Part shown: positions 29,423 to 38,631 of the stretch, piece by piece
Position numbering within the stretch: position 1 is the first letter of the stretch
Layout of the letters: each line of letters opens with the position of its first letter
From: Leisingera caerulea DSM 24564
GTDB taxonomy: Bacteria; Pseudomonadota; Alphaproteobacteria; Rhodobacterales; Rhodobacteraceae
Assembly: GCF_000473325.1 (NCBI RefSeq)
Contig: NZ_AXBI01000020.1
Coordinates: forward strand, 248,001 to 312,000
Reading direction: 5' to 3'
Length of the DNA stretch: 64,000 bases
Notes under the pieces: model-generated
The model's input: the letters and a program-made list of their open reading frames with translations, nothing else
Told to the model about the DNA's origin: nothing
The model's database searches: none
Program-made: the position numbers and the translations under genes

Positions 29423-30697
29423 TCACGTCATCATCGGCACAGCATTGCGCCTCTCCATGAAACTGCGGACACGCTCATCAAACAGAATGTGCCGCTCCTC
29501 CACGGGTGCCGCCAGGGTCAGCCCGCTCAGCCGCGTGGCCCGGCTGAGAGCAACATAGGCCTGCCCGGGGGCAAAACTGCCTCGGGTGTCGACATGCAGA
29601 CTGTCGAGCGACATGCCCTGAGAGCGGTGGATCGTAATCGCCCAGCCCGGCAGCAGCGGAAGCTGCCGGTAGGTCCCGACCACGCGGCGCTCCATAGTTC
29701 CGTCGACCGATGCCTCATAGCGGACATTCTCCCACTTGTGCTGGGTAACAGTGACCTCTTCACCGCTGTCGAGCTTAACGACCGCCACGGGGCGGGTCTT
29801 GCTGTCCCGCTCGCAGCGCACAAGCGTGCCCGCAGATCCGTTCGTGTAACCGGCCTTCATATCATTTGCGCAGATCACCACCCTGGTGCCTGGCTTCAGC
29901 ATCATCTTTGGCGGCACGCGCATCATGCGGGGATCGAATGTGTCCTTCACCTCGCCTTCGATGCGGTATCTGCCACCCGGGAGACGGTTCATTGCCTCGA
30001 TGTTGATGCGCGTCGCCGCATCATTGGTTGCCACGAGGCGGGTTGCCCCTGCTTCCGGCGGCCCTACACGGCTATTGATCAGGGAGAGGTCAGGCACCTG
30101 CCCCTTGCGCATCTCATTCAGCCATGCGGCAAACTCGAGATCGTCAGCCTGGCGGTGAATGCTGGTGAGTTCGACCTCCTTGAGCCCGCTCCAGTACCTG
30201 GATTGGAACGCAAAATGATTTCCGGCCCCGTAGAGTGCATCCAAAGCCTGCAGTTCATGCCTCGGGATGACCGGCGGCAGCTGGGCAAAATCCCCCACCA
30301 CGATAAGCTGGTATCCCGCGAAATCCCCGAACCCGCGCGCAGCGCCGAAGAGGCGGTCCCGGATACCCTGAAAGTGGTCAATGCGCGCCATGGAGATCTC
30401 ATCCAGGATGAAGCATTTTGCCATCCGGATCCGCTTTTTCACGCGGTCATCCACACGCAGATCATGGGGCGTGTGGATCTTGCCGCCCAGCCCGAAAAAG
30501 CTGTGCAGCGTCTGCCCGCCGATCATTTGCGCCGCATTGCCTGTGGTTCCCAGATGGACCGTCACACGGTTCGGATTGCGCCGGGCAAACTCCCGGATGA
30601 CTTCAGACTTGCCGGAACCAGCCCCTCCGGTCAGAAAGACAGATTCCCCATGCCCCATCAAATCGAGAGCCTTTTCCTGATCTGAGGAAAACTTCAT
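29423..30697 (-). CDS. PIF1/RecD-like SF1 helicase, 424 aa
   Basis: Start taken at MKFSSDQEKALDLM. Helicase motifs in order: Walker A FLTGGAGSGKSEV (about residues 20-32), motif Ia HLGTTGNAA, Walker B FILDEISM (about 95-102), motif III VVGDFAQLPPV, motif V WAITIHRSQGMSLD (about 370) and motif VI YVALSRATRLSGL (about 393). This is the PIF1 pattern of a 5'-3' SF1B helicase, as used in replication or recombination. It diverges from thymidylate kinase; the 126-bp gap holds octamers at 30710 and 30763. Confidence 0.92.
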   Translation of the reverse strand: MKFSSDQEKALDLMGHGESVFLTGGAGSGKSEVIREFARRNPNRVTVHLGTTGNAAQMIGGQTLHSFFGLGGKIHTPHDLRVDDRVKKRIRMAKCFILDEISMARIDHFQGIRDRLFGAARGFGDFAGYQLIVVGDFAQLPPVIPRHELQALDALYGAGNHFAFQSRYWSGLKEVELTSIHRQADDLEFAAWLNEMRKGQVPDLSLINSRVGPPEAGATRLVATNDAATRINIEAMNRLPGGRYRIEGEVKDTFDPRMMRVPPKMMLKPGTRVVICANDMKAGYTNGSAGTLVRCERDSKTRPVAVVKLDSGEEVTVTQHKWENVRYEASVDGTMERRVVGTYRQLPLLPGWAITIHRSQGMSLDSLHVDTRGSFAPGQAYVALSRATRLSGLTLAAPVEERHILFDERVRSFMERRNAVPMMT

Positions 30698-30823
30698 TGC
30701 AGTATCCAATTTTCGCATATTGGCAACACGCTACAGAGGTGGTAAAAAATATTCAACTTGCTTTTTCGCATTCCGGCAGCAAGCGGAGCCAGATTGCACA
30801 GCTTTTCGGACAGGAGACCCCAA
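30698..30823. promoter_or_regulatory. Divergent promoter region with two octamers
   Basis: TTTTCGCA at 30710-30717 and 30763-30770. On the minus strand a TTGAAT lies 5 bp beyond the second copy with TAGCGT 17 bp later, so the pif1-like promoter would be bracketed by the two copies as at the K+ channel gene. The plus-strand gene starts 53 bp after the second copy. Confidence 0.5.
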
Positions 30824-31480
30824 TTGTTCATCACATTCGAGGGCGGCGACGGGTCAGGTAAAACAACCCAGGTCCGCAAGCTGGCCGAATACCTTGAGAT
30901 GCAGGGCATTGAAGTCGTGACCACGCGGGAACCTGGCGGCTCAATCGGGGCCGAAGAGATCCGCGCCCTGCTGCTGTCGGGCGACGTGGACCGGTGGTCG
31001 GCGGAGAGCGAGCTACTTCTGTTCACGGCCGCGCGGCGTGACCATCTCGAAAAGACCGTATGGCCAGCGCTGAAGCGCGGCGCCGTGGTCATTTCAGACC
31101 GGTACGTCGATAGCACGCGGGTCTACCAGGGTCTGAGATCAGCCGAACTGCGCGACAAGGTGGACCGGCTGCACGATCTGATGATCGGATATGATCCGGC
31201 CCGGACCTTCATCCTGGATATCGACCCCAAGGCCGCACTCACGCGCGGCATGGCCCGGCTTGCGCAGTCGGGCGTTGATGAGGATCGGTTTGAAAATATG
31301 GGCCTCGAGTTTCAGATGCGTCTGCGCACGGGTTTCAAGGAAATTGCCGCGTCCGGTCCGGGCCGGTACCGGCTGATCGACGCTGCGGGCGGCGCCGATG
31401 AAGTCTTCTCCCGGATTTGCGAAAATCTTCCGCAAGGCTTGCGGGATCGCTTCACCTCGCCCGGCTGTGAGCCGGCATGA
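30824..31480 (+). CDS. tmk: Thymidylate kinase, 218 aa
   Basis: TTG start with AGGAGA 7-8 nt upstream. Motifs: P-loop FITFEGGDGSGKTTQ, TTREPGGS, then the DRYVDSTRVYQG base-binding motif (about residues 91-102) and lid RGMARLAQSGVDEDRFEN (about 146-163). Length is normal for the family. It phosphorylates dTMP to dTDP with ATP. Together with the MazG-like protein it supports dNTP supply. An octamer lies in the last codons (31418-31425), and the next gene follows 13 bp later. Confidence 0.95.
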   Translation: MFITFEGGDGSGKTTQVRKLAEYLEMQGIEVVTTREPGGSIGAEEIRALLLSGDVDRWSAESELLLFTAARRDHLEKTVWPALKRGAVVISDRYVDSTRVYQGLRSAELRDKVDRLHDLMIGYDPARTFILDIDPKAALTRGMARLAQSGVDEDRFENMGLEFQMRLRTGFKEIAASGPGRYRLIDAAGGADEVFSRICENLPQGLRDRFTSPGCEPA

Positions 31481-31493
31481 CAAAGGACAGATT

Positions 31494-32183
31494 ATGAGCC
31501 CCAACAACCCCACCCCTGCGCCGGAAATCATCAATTCCGCACCCGGGCCGGAAATCATCAAACCCGCCCCCGCGCCGGAGATCATTCACCCGATCCCGCA
31601 GCGCCGGCAGAAGCTCGCTGACGACTTCGGCCACATCATGTTTGGCCTGCCCGGTCCCGCCATCAAGAAGGCGGAAGATGCAGCGATGCCCCTCGCCCAG
31701 GAGCTTTTGCCGGATGTCAGCCCGGAGTTGCAGCGGGCTCTGATCCGGATCGCGGGCCTTTACACGAAGGATGCCCGGGGGGTCACGGACTTCATGGCGA
31801 CGCGCTATTTCGACCTTCTCGAAACCTATGCCTACGGTATTGAGCGGGACAATGCCCGGGCCGAAGGCGCATCCGCGTACTGGCTGTTCCTCGCCACCAA
31901 CAATCAGCTGCGGATCCTGGATCAGGTCCACATCCCGGTCCTGTCCGAGCACCTGCTCGCCAACACCCACCAGGTTCTGGCCGCGCGCAGCTTGCTGCGC
32001 ATTGGCGCCCTGGTAATGGACATCGGCAAAATCGGCAGCTTTGAGAAGATCCATGAGATCATCAAAAGGTCGAAAGCGGTTGGCAAGGTCGGCTACAACC
32101 TGCCCGACCCGGAAGCCTTCACACCGCACACCCCACCGGCGGCTGTGACCCAGGCATCGGAACCGCCCAGTCTGCCCGCATAA
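31494..32183 (+). CDS. Hypothetical protein with PAPEII repeats, 229 aa
   Basis: AAAGGAC is 6 nt before the ATG. The first 35 residues contain three copies of a PGPEII/PAPEII repeat, then a helical body (ALIRIAGLYTKDARGVTDFMATRYFDLLETYAYG, LLRIGALVMDIGKIGSFEKIHEIIKRSKAVGKVG). It precedes the TelA-like gene, and the two are separated by a hairpin. It may belong to the TelA/AAA module. No family recognised. Confidence 0.7.
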   Translation: MSPNNPTPAPEIINSAPGPEIIKPAPAPEIIHPIPQRRQKLADDFGHIMFGLPGPAIKKAEDAAMPLAQELLPDVSPELQRALIRIAGLYTKDARGVTDFMATRYFDLLETYAYGIERDNARAEGASAYWLFLATNNQLRILDQVHIPVLSEHLLANTHQVLAARSLLRIGALVMDIGKIGSFEKIHEIIKRSKAVGKVGYNLPDPEAFTPHTPPAAVTQASEPPSLPA

Positions 32184-32204
32184 ATCCTCGCCCTATCGAG
32201 GCAA

Positions 32205-32230
32205 ACACCTCCCCTTGTTCGGGGAGGTGT
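32205..32230 (+). terminator. Hairpin terminator (weak tail)
   Basis: ACACCTCCCC-TTGTTC-GGGGAGGTGT, a 10-bp stem after the 31494 gene; only a short T tail. Confidence 0.6.
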
Positions 32231-32280
32231 TCCAGCGGGCGCTTCGCCTGCACATCAACCCACCACAAACATGATAATGT

Positions 32281-32335
32281 TTTTCGCATTTCTCTTGCCG
32301 GGCCACCCGTGCTCCTGTAAACATGTTTGCGAAAA
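32281..32335 (+). promoter_or_regulatory. Octamer pair upstream of the TelA-like gene
   Basis: TTTTCGCA at 32281-32288 and TGCGAAAA at 32328-32335, 47 bp apart in opposite orientation; the second ends 21 bp before the start codon. Confidence 0.5.
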
Positions 32336-32356
32336 ACTTTAACACCGGAGATGCGA

Positions 32357-33415
32357 ATGTCGTTTGAAACGAAAATCCAAGAAACCGAGGCTATGGTTCG
32401 GGAATCCCAGACCCTCGTCACCCGTGTCAGCGGCCAAATCGCTGAGGCCGGCAGCACCGCCGAGCTGGACATTGAAAACGCCACGCTGGAAGACGTGCAT
32501 GGGCACACCGATGTGATGAACGCGAATATCGCTGATCTGATCATGGGCCTCGATGATGTGACCCAGAAATTCCAGGGCGACTTCGATGCCATGCGCTCCA
32601 AGACCATGGGGGAGAAGCTGGTCGGCTTTTTCGCCCGCGGCAAATCCGAGTCCATGCGTGCCGAACGCATCCGGGAAGCCTCGATCGACGACAAGCTGGA
32701 AGACCTCATCAGCAAGTCCAACACCATCGTTGGCCTGCTGGACAATCAGCTGAACGTGCTTCAGGACCAGAAAGGCAAGGTGGAAGTCCAGCTGACGTCG
32801 ACCCTGCAGCAGCGTGAAGCCGCGGTCTCAGAACTGGAAGGCACGCGCCAGCAGATCGCGGCGATGGACCCGGCCATCATCGAGCTGGAGAACAAGATCT
32901 CCGTCGAGACCGATGCGGCGGCGCGGACCCAGCTGGAAACCGAGCTGGCAAGCCAGAACAAGGCCTACAATGAGCTGGTCCAGCTGGAACAGGTGAAGCT
33001 CGCGGAGAGCCAGACCCTGGAACGCTACATCGAGAAGGGCAAGACCTGGGTCGACTCTCTGCAGAACCAGATCGCGACCCAGATGGTCCTTATCAACAAG
33101 CTGAAGACAGACACCCAGCAGCGTGTGGTTCTCTATGATGCGCTGACCAAATCGCTCAAGACCGCCCAGCAGCAGGATGTGGCCCACCGCATCAACGAGA
33201 TCGGCGTGAAAACCGACCAGGAGGCCCAGGCGGCCATGGCGGGTATCGGCGCGGCCACAAACCGCCATATGGCCGACATGATGGAGGCTCACGAAGACCA
33301 TATGGTGTTCGCCCGCAAGGTGCTGGAAGATAAGGCCAAGGCCGATGACCGCTTCTCCCGCCGGTTCGCGGATATCGTCGCCAAACACGACGCCAACGCC
33401 TACGGCGGCCAGTAA
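32357..33415 (+). CDS. TelA-like (toxic anion resistance) protein, 352 aa
   Basis: GGAG is 6 nt before the chosen ATG. Almost entirely long helices, with the TelA-like C-terminal half: DKLEDLISKSNTIVGLLDNQLNVL, IEKGKTWVDSLQNQIATQMVL and QQRVVLYDALTKSLKTAQQQD. TelA proteins accompany Ter-type stress systems and are linked to tellurite or anion resistance and membrane stress; the molecular role is unsettled. Here it is coupled (TAATG overlap) to the next gene and followed by an AAA ATPase. Confidence 0.75.
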   Translation: MSFETKIQETEAMVRESQTLVTRVSGQIAEAGSTAELDIENATLEDVHGHTDVMNANIADLIMGLDDVTQKFQGDFDAMRSKTMGEKLVGFFARGKSESMRAERIREASIDDKLEDLISKSNTIVGLLDNQLNVLQDQKGKVEVQLTSTLQQREAAVSELEGTRQQIAAMDPAIIELENKISVETDAAARTQLETELASQNKAYNELVQLEQVKLAESQTLERYIEKGKTWVDSLQNQIATQMVLINKLKTDTQQRVVLYDALTKSLKTAQQQDVAHRINEIGVKTDQEAQAAMAGIGAATNRHMADMMEAHEDHMVFARKVLEDKAKADDRFSRRFADIVAKHDANAYGGQ

Positions 33416-34506
33416 TGGCTGAAATCGACCTCACACAAGGTTTTGCAGAGCTCGGCCAGGAGGCCGAGCTCAAGCCCTACCTGCAGCGGCTGGCAGATCT
33501 GGCCAACCGTCTGCCAGGGGCGGTCGATGAGCTCGTATCCTATGAGGATCTCAACCCCCATGAAGGCAAGGTGCTGCAAAACTTTGCCATCAGCTGGGCG
33601 CGCGGCGCGGAAGCGCTCGTGATGAAATACCTCATGTCCGGCCGTGTGGCCGGAAAGTCCGGCCACCTGACTGTCGACCGGCTCGGGTCCGGCTTGCCGA
33701 TCTGGCAGGAAATGGTGACGCTTTCGCAGGACAAGGAGGCGGCGGCCGAAATCCTGACCTCGATGCGCAGCCGTGAGGAGCTTAAGGCGTCCATGCTCAA
33801 AGCCATGCTGCGCGATCAGCTGTCGCCAGCACCGCAGCAATATGCCATGAGCCAGCGCATCTATCAGGAGACGCTGGCCGAAGGGGATGTCGCCCTCCCC
33901 CGCAGCCCTCTCACATTTGACCGCCTTGAGCCTTCGGACTGCGGCCGCCAGCGCTACATGGTCGGCTGGTCCGTCATTGACGTGCAATCCAACTGTCCAG
34001 TGGTCTACACGATGCTGCTCGAAGACAGCTCCGGGGGCACTGCAGATGAAAATGATGCACGTCTTCATCGGCTTCGGGCCGCACTGCACGGGCAGTCCAA
34101 CCTGGAAACCGGCCTGCTCGACATGGCCATTGGGGTTGATCACGCTGTCAGCAGCCTTCACCCCAAGAAGATCCGCCGTTTCACATTCGGCCCCTTCCTG
34201 TCGCCAGCATTCTCCGCCGCGTCCGGCCCCATGATGGACCTGTTGCGGGCCGCGGCCCCGGCTTCGGAAGAAGAGTGGGCATTGCGGATCCGGATGGAGA
34301 CGGTCCGCTCGCATGGGGAATTCCAAAGCGGCGGCATTCTCAGCTCGACCCGGCGCCAGGAGTTCTCCCCCTCGCCGCAGCAACGGGACGGCTACCTGAT
34401 GACCACGCTGGCCTTTCAGGCGGTTTGCGAAAATCATTCTGATGATTTCCGCGGCGTCCGGAAGTATGTGATCACCGGTAAAAACCAGATCACCGCCCAC
34501 AGCTGA
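33415..34506 (+). CDS. Hypothetical partner of TelA/AAA module, 363 aa
   Basis: ATG overlaps the TAA of the TelA-like gene. N-terminal helical segment, then a mixed alpha/beta body (RYMVGWSVIDVQSNCPVVYTMLLEDSS; HPKKIRRFTFGPFLSPAFS; SRQEFSPSPQQRD-like region). An octamer lies near the 3' end (34426-34433). Gene order in Rhodobacterales genomes containing TelA, an AAA ATPase and DUF proteins suggests a conserved module; I recognise no domain here. Confidence 0.7.
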   Translation: MAEIDLTQGFAELGQEAELKPYLQRLADLANRLPGAVDELVSYEDLNPHEGKVLQNFAISWARGAEALVMKYLMSGRVAGKSGHLTVDRLGSGLPIWQEMVTLSQDKEAAAEILTSMRSREELKASMLKAMLRDQLSPAPQQYAMSQRIYQETLAEGDVALPRSPLTFDRLEPSDCGRQRYMVGWSVIDVQSNCPVVYTMLLEDSSGGTADENDARLHRLRAALHGQSNLETGLLDMAIGVDHAVSSLHPKKIRRFTFGPFLSPAFSAASGPMMDLLRAAAPASEEEWALRIRMETVRSHGEFQSGGILSSTRRQEFSPSPQQRDGYLMTTLAFQAVCENHSDDFRGVRKYVITGKNQITAHS

Positions 34507-34549
34507 TCCCCGCATCCCCGCAAGACATTCAAAACGAAAGCTGACTGAC

Positions 34550-36487
34550 ATGAATCAGAATGAGATGCCCCTGTCCGAGGCAGAAATCCAGTCCCACTAC
34601 AGCGCCGCAACTGCGGTCCTGACATCCCTCACCCACGCGCCCCGCATTGCCAAGCCGGTTGCTGAAGCCGTGGCGCCGACGGCCGCCCGTTCGCCCGGGA
34701 TCACCGCACCGCCGCGCCGTTTGCGGTCAACAACTCCCGGCCTGGCCACCCGCGCCCCGCGCGCGGCCACCGGCTCTGTCCGGCTGATCGACCGCATCTC
34801 AGGCCTGGGCGACGATGAGTTGCCTGGTCCGGTTCAGGCGGCGACGGTGCGCGCCCTGCGCCGTGCGGTTGCCATTGCCTATTCCGTCGGGGATGCATTT
34901 GCGCAGCGCTGCGCGCTGGCCGAGATGAAGCAGGCCAACAAGACCGGAACGCTGGCGGCAGCAAGCCGTGCGGAATTTTCCCAGCTTCTGACCGCGGAAT
35001 CTTTGATCGTGCTGTCGGTCTTCGGAAATGCTGCATCCTACCTGCTGGCCTCCCATGCGGGAGAAGCGCAGGTCGAAATCGGCCCGGTTGAGGAGATCCT
35101 GACCGACAATGCGCCTCAGGCCATTCAGGGCGCCCTGTGGGAATTGGATCAGGACATCGCGGCCTTCGCGGGCGGCGATGAGGCCAAGCTCGTCCCGGTC
35201 GTCCTGGCCTACTGCGAGGCGCTCATGTCGCGTGTCCGCGATCGCGCGGCAACAACTCCGCACCTGGAAGCCTTCACCGACGCGGCATGGCGCGTTGAAG
35301 CGGATGATCTGCCGATTTCCGGCTTTGACCCGGCGCGCAAGGCAAAGGGCAGCCAGCTGGTCATGGCCTTCAAAAAGCCGGAAGAGGTGATCGGCAACGC
35401 CGTTGCCAAATCGCAGGCGCTGCGCCTGTCAAAGATGCTGATGGCCTACGATTTCCAGCGCAAGCTGAACCCCTTCGCCGAGCTGGGCGGGTTCATCTTC
35501 ACCTTCATGGGGGATGGGAACCCGGGCACCGGTAAGACCACGCTCATTCAGATGATGGGCGGCCTGCTGAACGATTACTGCCAGAATGCCGGCTACCCGT
35601 TCCGCTATGAGAACTTCGGCATCGATCAGATCGACAGCTACCAGGGCAAGTCCGGCCAGAACGCCAAAGCCTTCATCAACAATGTGATGGATCCGGCCGT
35701 CATCGGCTTTGGCACGGTTGACGACATCGACCAGATCGCAGGCAAGCGCGGCGACAGCCAGTCCTCCGCTGGCCAGCAGGAGGTGACCGCGGTGCTGATG
35801 GAGGCATTCGCCGGCGCGAACACCATCGTGCGCGGCAACGCGACGTTTGGCATGTTCTCGAACTATCCCGAGAACGTTGATGATGCGCTGCGCCAGCGCG
35901 CTGGGGCCCGCTTCCTGATCGATGGCCCTCAGAGCCGCGAGGACTACATCGACATCCTGACCCTGCTCCTGGGCAAGAACCACGCGATCCCGGTTGGTGA
36001 TCACGACCTCTTTGCCACCCAGGAGATCTCCCGGGCCGTGAAGGCTTCCTACGATCGCCATTCGCGTCCGCAGGAAGACGCCCTGGCACAGGTGTTCGAT
36101 GCCGTGACAGGCCGCGTAGGCGAGCTGGACACTCTGGAGAAGATCGGCACCTATCTGAAGGCGATCCAGGAGGCCGACGGCCGCTTTACGGGCCGCGCCA
36201 TCAAGAACATCACCGACGCCGTGAAAGTCCGCGCGATGGACTTTGAACTGCCGGATGAATGGATGGAGAATCCGGAGCTGTTCCTGTTCAAGGACTATGA
36301 CGCCAAGAAGGCAATGATCGAGGAGCTGCGTGAACCGATCACCACCGCAATGGTGATCCAGGAGATCAACCGCTACGCCGACAGCGAATTCCGCTACGCG
36401 GGCAAGTCCGATGAGGCGGAAATCTCCAAGATGGTTCGCAATATGGGCCTGCAACAGGAAGCCATGCGGCGTTTCGCGCCCGCCTGA
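34550..36487 (+). CDS. AAA ATPase of the TelA-linked module, 645 aa
   Basis: Pro/Ala/Arg-rich linker in residues about 35-80. AAA core: F-M-G-D-GNPGTGKTTLIQMMGGLL (Walker A at about 322-331), Walker B-like IGFGTVDDIDQIA (about 383-395), a sensor-like NATFGMFSNYPENVDDAL and arginine-finger region RQRAGARFLIDGP. The N-terminal 300 residues are helical and non-enzymatic. Related single-ring ATPases occur next to TelA in stress operons. Terminated by the strong hairpin at 36515. Confidence 0.8.
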   Translation: MNQNEMPLSEAEIQSHYSAATAVLTSLTHAPRIAKPVAEAVAPTAARSPGITAPPRRLRSTTPGLATRAPRAATGSVRLIDRISGLGDDELPGPVQAATVRALRRAVAIAYSVGDAFAQRCALAEMKQANKTGTLAAASRAEFSQLLTAESLIVLSVFGNAASYLLASHAGEAQVEIGPVEEILTDNAPQAIQGALWELDQDIAAFAGGDEAKLVPVVLAYCEALMSRVRDRAATTPHLEAFTDAAWRVEADDLPISGFDPARKAKGSQLVMAFKKPEEVIGNAVAKSQALRLSKMLMAYDFQRKLNPFAELGGFIFTFMGDGNPGTGKTTLIQMMGGLLNDYCQNAGYPFRYENFGIDQIDSYQGKSGQNAKAFINNVMDPAVIGFGTVDDIDQIAGKRGDSQSSAGQQEVTAVLMEAFAGANTIVRGNATFGMFSNYPENVDDALRQRAGARFLIDGPQSREDYIDILTLLLGKNHAIPVGDHDLFATQEISRAVKASYDRHSRPQEDALAQVFDAVTGRVGELDTLEKIGTYLKAIQEADGRFTGRAIKNITDAVKVRAMDFELPDEWMENPELFLFKDYDAKKAMIEELREPITTAMVIQEINRYADSEFRYAGKSDEAEISKMVRNMGLQQEAMRRFAPA

Positions 36488-36514
36488 TGCCTGGCGGCAT
36501 GTCTCGATGTGCAA

Positions 36515-36544
36515 AGCGGCCCGCCAGATTGCTGGCGGGCCGCT
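36515..36544. terminator. Strong terminator between convergent genes
   Basis: AGCGGCCCGCCAG-ATTG-CTGGCGGGCCGCT, 13-bp perfect stem followed by CCGTTT. Confidence 0.8.
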
Positions 36545-36569
36545 CCGTTTGCGCAGGCCGTCCGCTGCG

Positions 36570-37934
36570 TCATCCAGCGATGCTGAACATCTCCGCGGCC
36601 TTGCGCCAGTGATTTGGGTTCAGATTCGCAGCCTTCCCGGCAATCAGCTCAAAGCTGCCCTCCGGCATGTCCTCCCTGGGAACGATCTGCGTGCGCTCTG
36701 AGTGGCGGAGCCAGGTTAAGAGGTTCTTGCGCAGCACATTGTCCGCATCTTCGCGGCTCAGTCTCCATTCTCGGAACGCCCCATTCCGAAAGGTCAGGAT
36801 TTTCCAGTCAGCGCTGATATGGCGCTGATAATTTCGCCCGAAGTCCGTGTCGTGGACCACCGCCTGAATGAACAGAGGGTCGGTGCAATCCACCTGTTGA
36901 GCTCGTAGGGCCAGATCGAGAGCCTCGCCGAGAATGTACTCGAAGTCCCGCGCGCGGGTGGTTTCCAGGCGCGACATGGCTTCTGCCCACTCATGCCCGG
37001 GGCCGGGGCGGGCGTAGATCCCATGGTCCAGGACATCTTCTGGCAGGCCCGGCACTGCCGCTCCGGCCAGCGCCGGCTCCGGCGCCGCGGCATCAAGGTC
37101 AATCCGGAAGTCCCCTCCCACGCTCGCCCCCCAATCCAAGGCAAGATCGCCAAGCCCCCGGGAAATCAGGCGAGCCATTGCAGCGGTATCTCTCATTGCG
37201 TCCGCGCCGCTATCGGGGTCTGCAATCAAGCGGACCGCATCAGTATCCATCCGCCCCACGCTTTCGTTTGCGTTCATGCGGTCGAACAGGTCCAGCGGGA
37301 TCAGGCCGATGCAGCGTGCAGGACCAAGCACAAGGAGGCCCTGACTTACCCCTTCCGCGGCAAGAAGAGCGCTCCAGTCAATCCTGCCGGCGCAGGTGAT
37401 CACTTGCAGCAGTGCTGCGCCAGCTTGTGCTGTCAGAGCCTCCACCTCCAGGTCTTCGGTGAAGATCTCATTGTCTGCAGACAGCAGCACTGAGAAGTCG
37501 GTATCAAACTGCGCCCGGGCATGGGTGCCGATGACCCGGATGACCATCCCTGCGACGGCGGCCCTATCCGTCGTTGTACCTTCAACCAGGGCTTCGGAAA
37601 TCCGGCCCCGAAGAAATGGCGGATCCGCGAGCAGCGGCCCTGCTTGGCTGAACCGGACAAGCCTTGCACCGATCGGGGCAGCGTCCGGCCGGGAAGGCTT
37701 CAGCCCATTCATGATCTTCGCGAGCCGGGCCGGGCCAGCTTCATCGGATGGCTTTGCAGATGCAGCGGCCAGCAGTCCGCCCCAATTTTTCCCCGGCATG
37801 ATTTCCGCCGCAAAATCATTGAGAAGCATCGGCTTGGTGACGGGTTTGCCGCTGCGCCTAAGAAACCTGTCTGCGACGCGGCTCACCTGCTCGGCGGTTG
37901 CAACAAAGTTGGCTCGGGATTTGTCCCTGGGCAT
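36570..37934 (-). CDS. Hypothetical protein, 454 aa
   Basis: ATG chosen with GTGGAGTG upstream; a GTG two codons earlier is possible. N-terminal SRVADRFLRRSGKPVTKPMLLNDFAAEIMPGKNWGGLLAA looks like a small helical domain with a KP-x-x repeat. The C-terminal 170 residues are mixed (EYILGEALDLALRAQQVDCTDPLFIQAVVHDTDF) and end in a helical ERTQIVPREDMPEG. Convergent to the AAA ATPase. No family recognised. Confidence 0.7.
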   Translation of the reverse strand: MPRDKSRANFVATAEQVSRVADRFLRRSGKPVTKPMLLNDFAAEIMPGKNWGGLLAAASAKPSDEAGPARLAKIMNGLKPSRPDAAPIGARLVRFSQAGPLLADPPFLRGRISEALVEGTTTDRAAVAGMVIRVIGTHARAQFDTDFSVLLSADNEIFTEDLEVEALTAQAGAALLQVITCAGRIDWSALLAAEGVSQGLLVLGPARCIGLIPLDLFDRMNANESVGRMDTDAVRLIADPDSGADAMRDTAAMARLISRGLGDLALDWGASVGGDFRIDLDAAAPEPALAGAAVPGLPEDVLDHGIYARPGPGHEWAEAMSRLETTRARDFEYILGEALDLALRAQQVDCTDPLFIQAVVHDTDFGRNYQRHISADWKILTFRNGAFREWRLSREDADNVLRKNLLTWLRHSERTQIVPREDMPEGSFELIAGKAANLNPNHWRKAAEMFSIAG

Positions 37935-38190
37935 GCTCACTCCACACTCGAAGCGCCTGATACGGGCAACAGACAGTCATGGACCCTTTGACCGGTCCCG
38001 CTGGCGCTTCCTGGCATGAGGATGCGTTCAAGATCGGGTTCAGCTACCCCTCTGGATCCAATGGGTCCGGATCCTTCAGGCCGGGTTTGCTTTCGCTGCC
38101 GCGCCAGCCCGTGTGATACGGTGCAACGGCCCCGGGACGGCAGGGCCGTCACCTGCACGTTAGGCTGAAGGGGGAAGATTGGGCAAGCCT

Positions 38191-38499
38191 TTAAATTGCG
38201 TTGCTCCCGCGGCAACTGGCGGCAGCTGAACGGCCCTCCTCTGTCAGTTCGAGGAAGGCGGTGAAGGTGAACATCTCGCCGTCGCCCAGATCGATCGATT
38301 CTTCCTCTGGGATCAGAACGAGCCCCTTGCGCACCAGCCCCATCCAGACCCGGCGGCCCGGCACCGGCATGCCCCATAAGTCCAGGCCATTGCGTTCGGG
38401 AAGGTCGTCCTCACTGATGGGACGCGCGCGACCGGTGTCGGATAAGCGCAGCGCATTCAGCGCGGCCTGCTCCATCTCGCTCAGCTTCAAATCTTGCAT
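38191..38499 (-). CDS. Small regulator-like protein, 102 aa
   Basis: GGCAGGACGAGCC precedes the ATG. Residues 5-60 (LSEMEQAALNALRLSD...RRVWMGLVRKGLVLIPEE) resemble a winged-helix core, and a beta wing (IDLGDGEMFTFTAFLELTEEG) follows. It diverges from the DUF6638 gene; the gap holds octamers at 38537 and 38579, which such a regulator might bind. That link is a guess. Confidence 0.6.
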   Translation of the reverse strand: MQDLKLSEMEQAALNALRLSDTGRARPISEDDLPERNGLDLWGMPVPGRRVWMGLVRKGLVLIPEEESIDLGDGEMFTFTAFLELTEEGRSAAASCRGSNAI

Positions 38500-38631
38500 G
38501 GCTCGTCCTGCCTCCCCCTCCGGAATACCTTATATTTTTTCGCATTTCAATTGCGGCGCACCACCCCGTCTGGTATCTTTTTCGCATATCGCGCCGCTCG
38601 CCGGCCAGAACACCTTTACTCGGAGCAATCG
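38500..38631. promoter_or_regulatory. Divergent promoter region with two octamers
   Basis: TTTTTTCGCATT (octamer 38537-38544) and TTTTTCGCATAT (octamer 38579-38586), 42 bp apart in the same orientation; the second is 45 bp before the 38632 start. Confidence 0.55.

Noticed and set aside
29234..30685. 483-codon ORF antisense to the PIF1-like helicase
   Set aside because: The minus strand carries all helicase motifs; the plus frame has no recognisable protein.
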